A DNA stretch of 64,000 nucleotides. Source: Corylus avellana (taxonomy: Eukaryota; Streptophyta; Magnoliopsida; Fagales; Betulaceae). Every line of letters starts with the position of its first letter. Position 1 is the first letter of the stretch. The position numbers and the translations under genes are program-made. The notes beneath the pieces were generated by a model that made no database searches, was not told the origin of the DNA, and saw nothing but the letters and a program-made list of their open reading frames with translations. The stretch is from positions 25,350,046-25,414,045 of the forward strand of contig NC_081547.1 of the NCBI RefSeq assembly GCF_901000735.1. Reading direction: 5' to 3'. Of the stretch, positions 63,985 through 64,000 are shown piece by piece.

Positions 63985-64000
63985 GTAAGTCGGATATCAC

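Overview
This is nuclear DNA of a flowering plant. The AT-rich spacers, GT-AG introns, plastid- and mitochondrion-targeted leader exons, 5'UTR-type CT tracts and the protein families (ELF6, PUB, YL1/RF2-like, LYK-like kinase, GET3B) fit a dicot, perhaps a tree. The sequence alone does not give the species.

The dominant structure is redundancy around three scaffold gaps of exactly 100 N (15178-15277, 21072-21171, 55379-55478). (i) 13763-15177 is repeated directly as 15278-16671 on the two sides of gap 1. (ii) 1-7517 is repeated in reverse as 21172-28665, the second arm starting at the first base after gap 2. (iii) 49633-55378 is repeated directly as 55479-61223 across gap 3, with only a few differences seen. 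In (i) and (iii) both homology ends coincide with the gap, as expected for unmerged overlapping contig ends or alleles. About 14.6 kb of the window is probably counted twice.

Layout. 1-7.5 kb (minus): ELF6 exon 1, cut by the window edge, then two small secreted Cys-rich peptide genes. 8.3-16.5 kb (minus): a decayed transketolase-like pseudogene carrying a hAT transposon and other repeats, its 5' exons doubled at gap 1. 16.7-20.6 kb: repeats only. 20.6-21.07 kb (plus): first exon of a PUB14-like U-box E3 ligase, cut by gap 2. 21.2-35.9 kb (plus): second copies of the peptide genes, then a complete 8-exon ELF6 histone demethylase gene (1664 residues). 37.2-37.9 kb (plus): intronless GNAT acetyltransferase. 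38-40.5 kb: foldback element, decayed minisatellite and a SINE with target duplications. 40.6-42.8 kb (minus): 4-exon glycine-rich YL1/RF2-like gene. 44.9-46.2 kb (plus): LYK-like cytoplasmic pseudokinase. 49.9-52.9 kb (plus): mitochondrial DNL zinc-finger gene (ZIM17/HEP1-like), repeated at 55.8-58.8 kb. 54.46 kb: orphan first exon of GET3B. 60.3-64 kb: the real GET3B gene, running off the window.

The genes are ordinary single plant loci and do not form a shared pathway. I see no operon-like or defence-island system. The points most worth checking are the assembly structure, the paired Cys-rich peptide genes with a shared upstream box, the short-duplication frameshifts in the transketolase pseudogene, the loss of catalytic residues in the kinase, and the repeat-bearing linker of ELF6.
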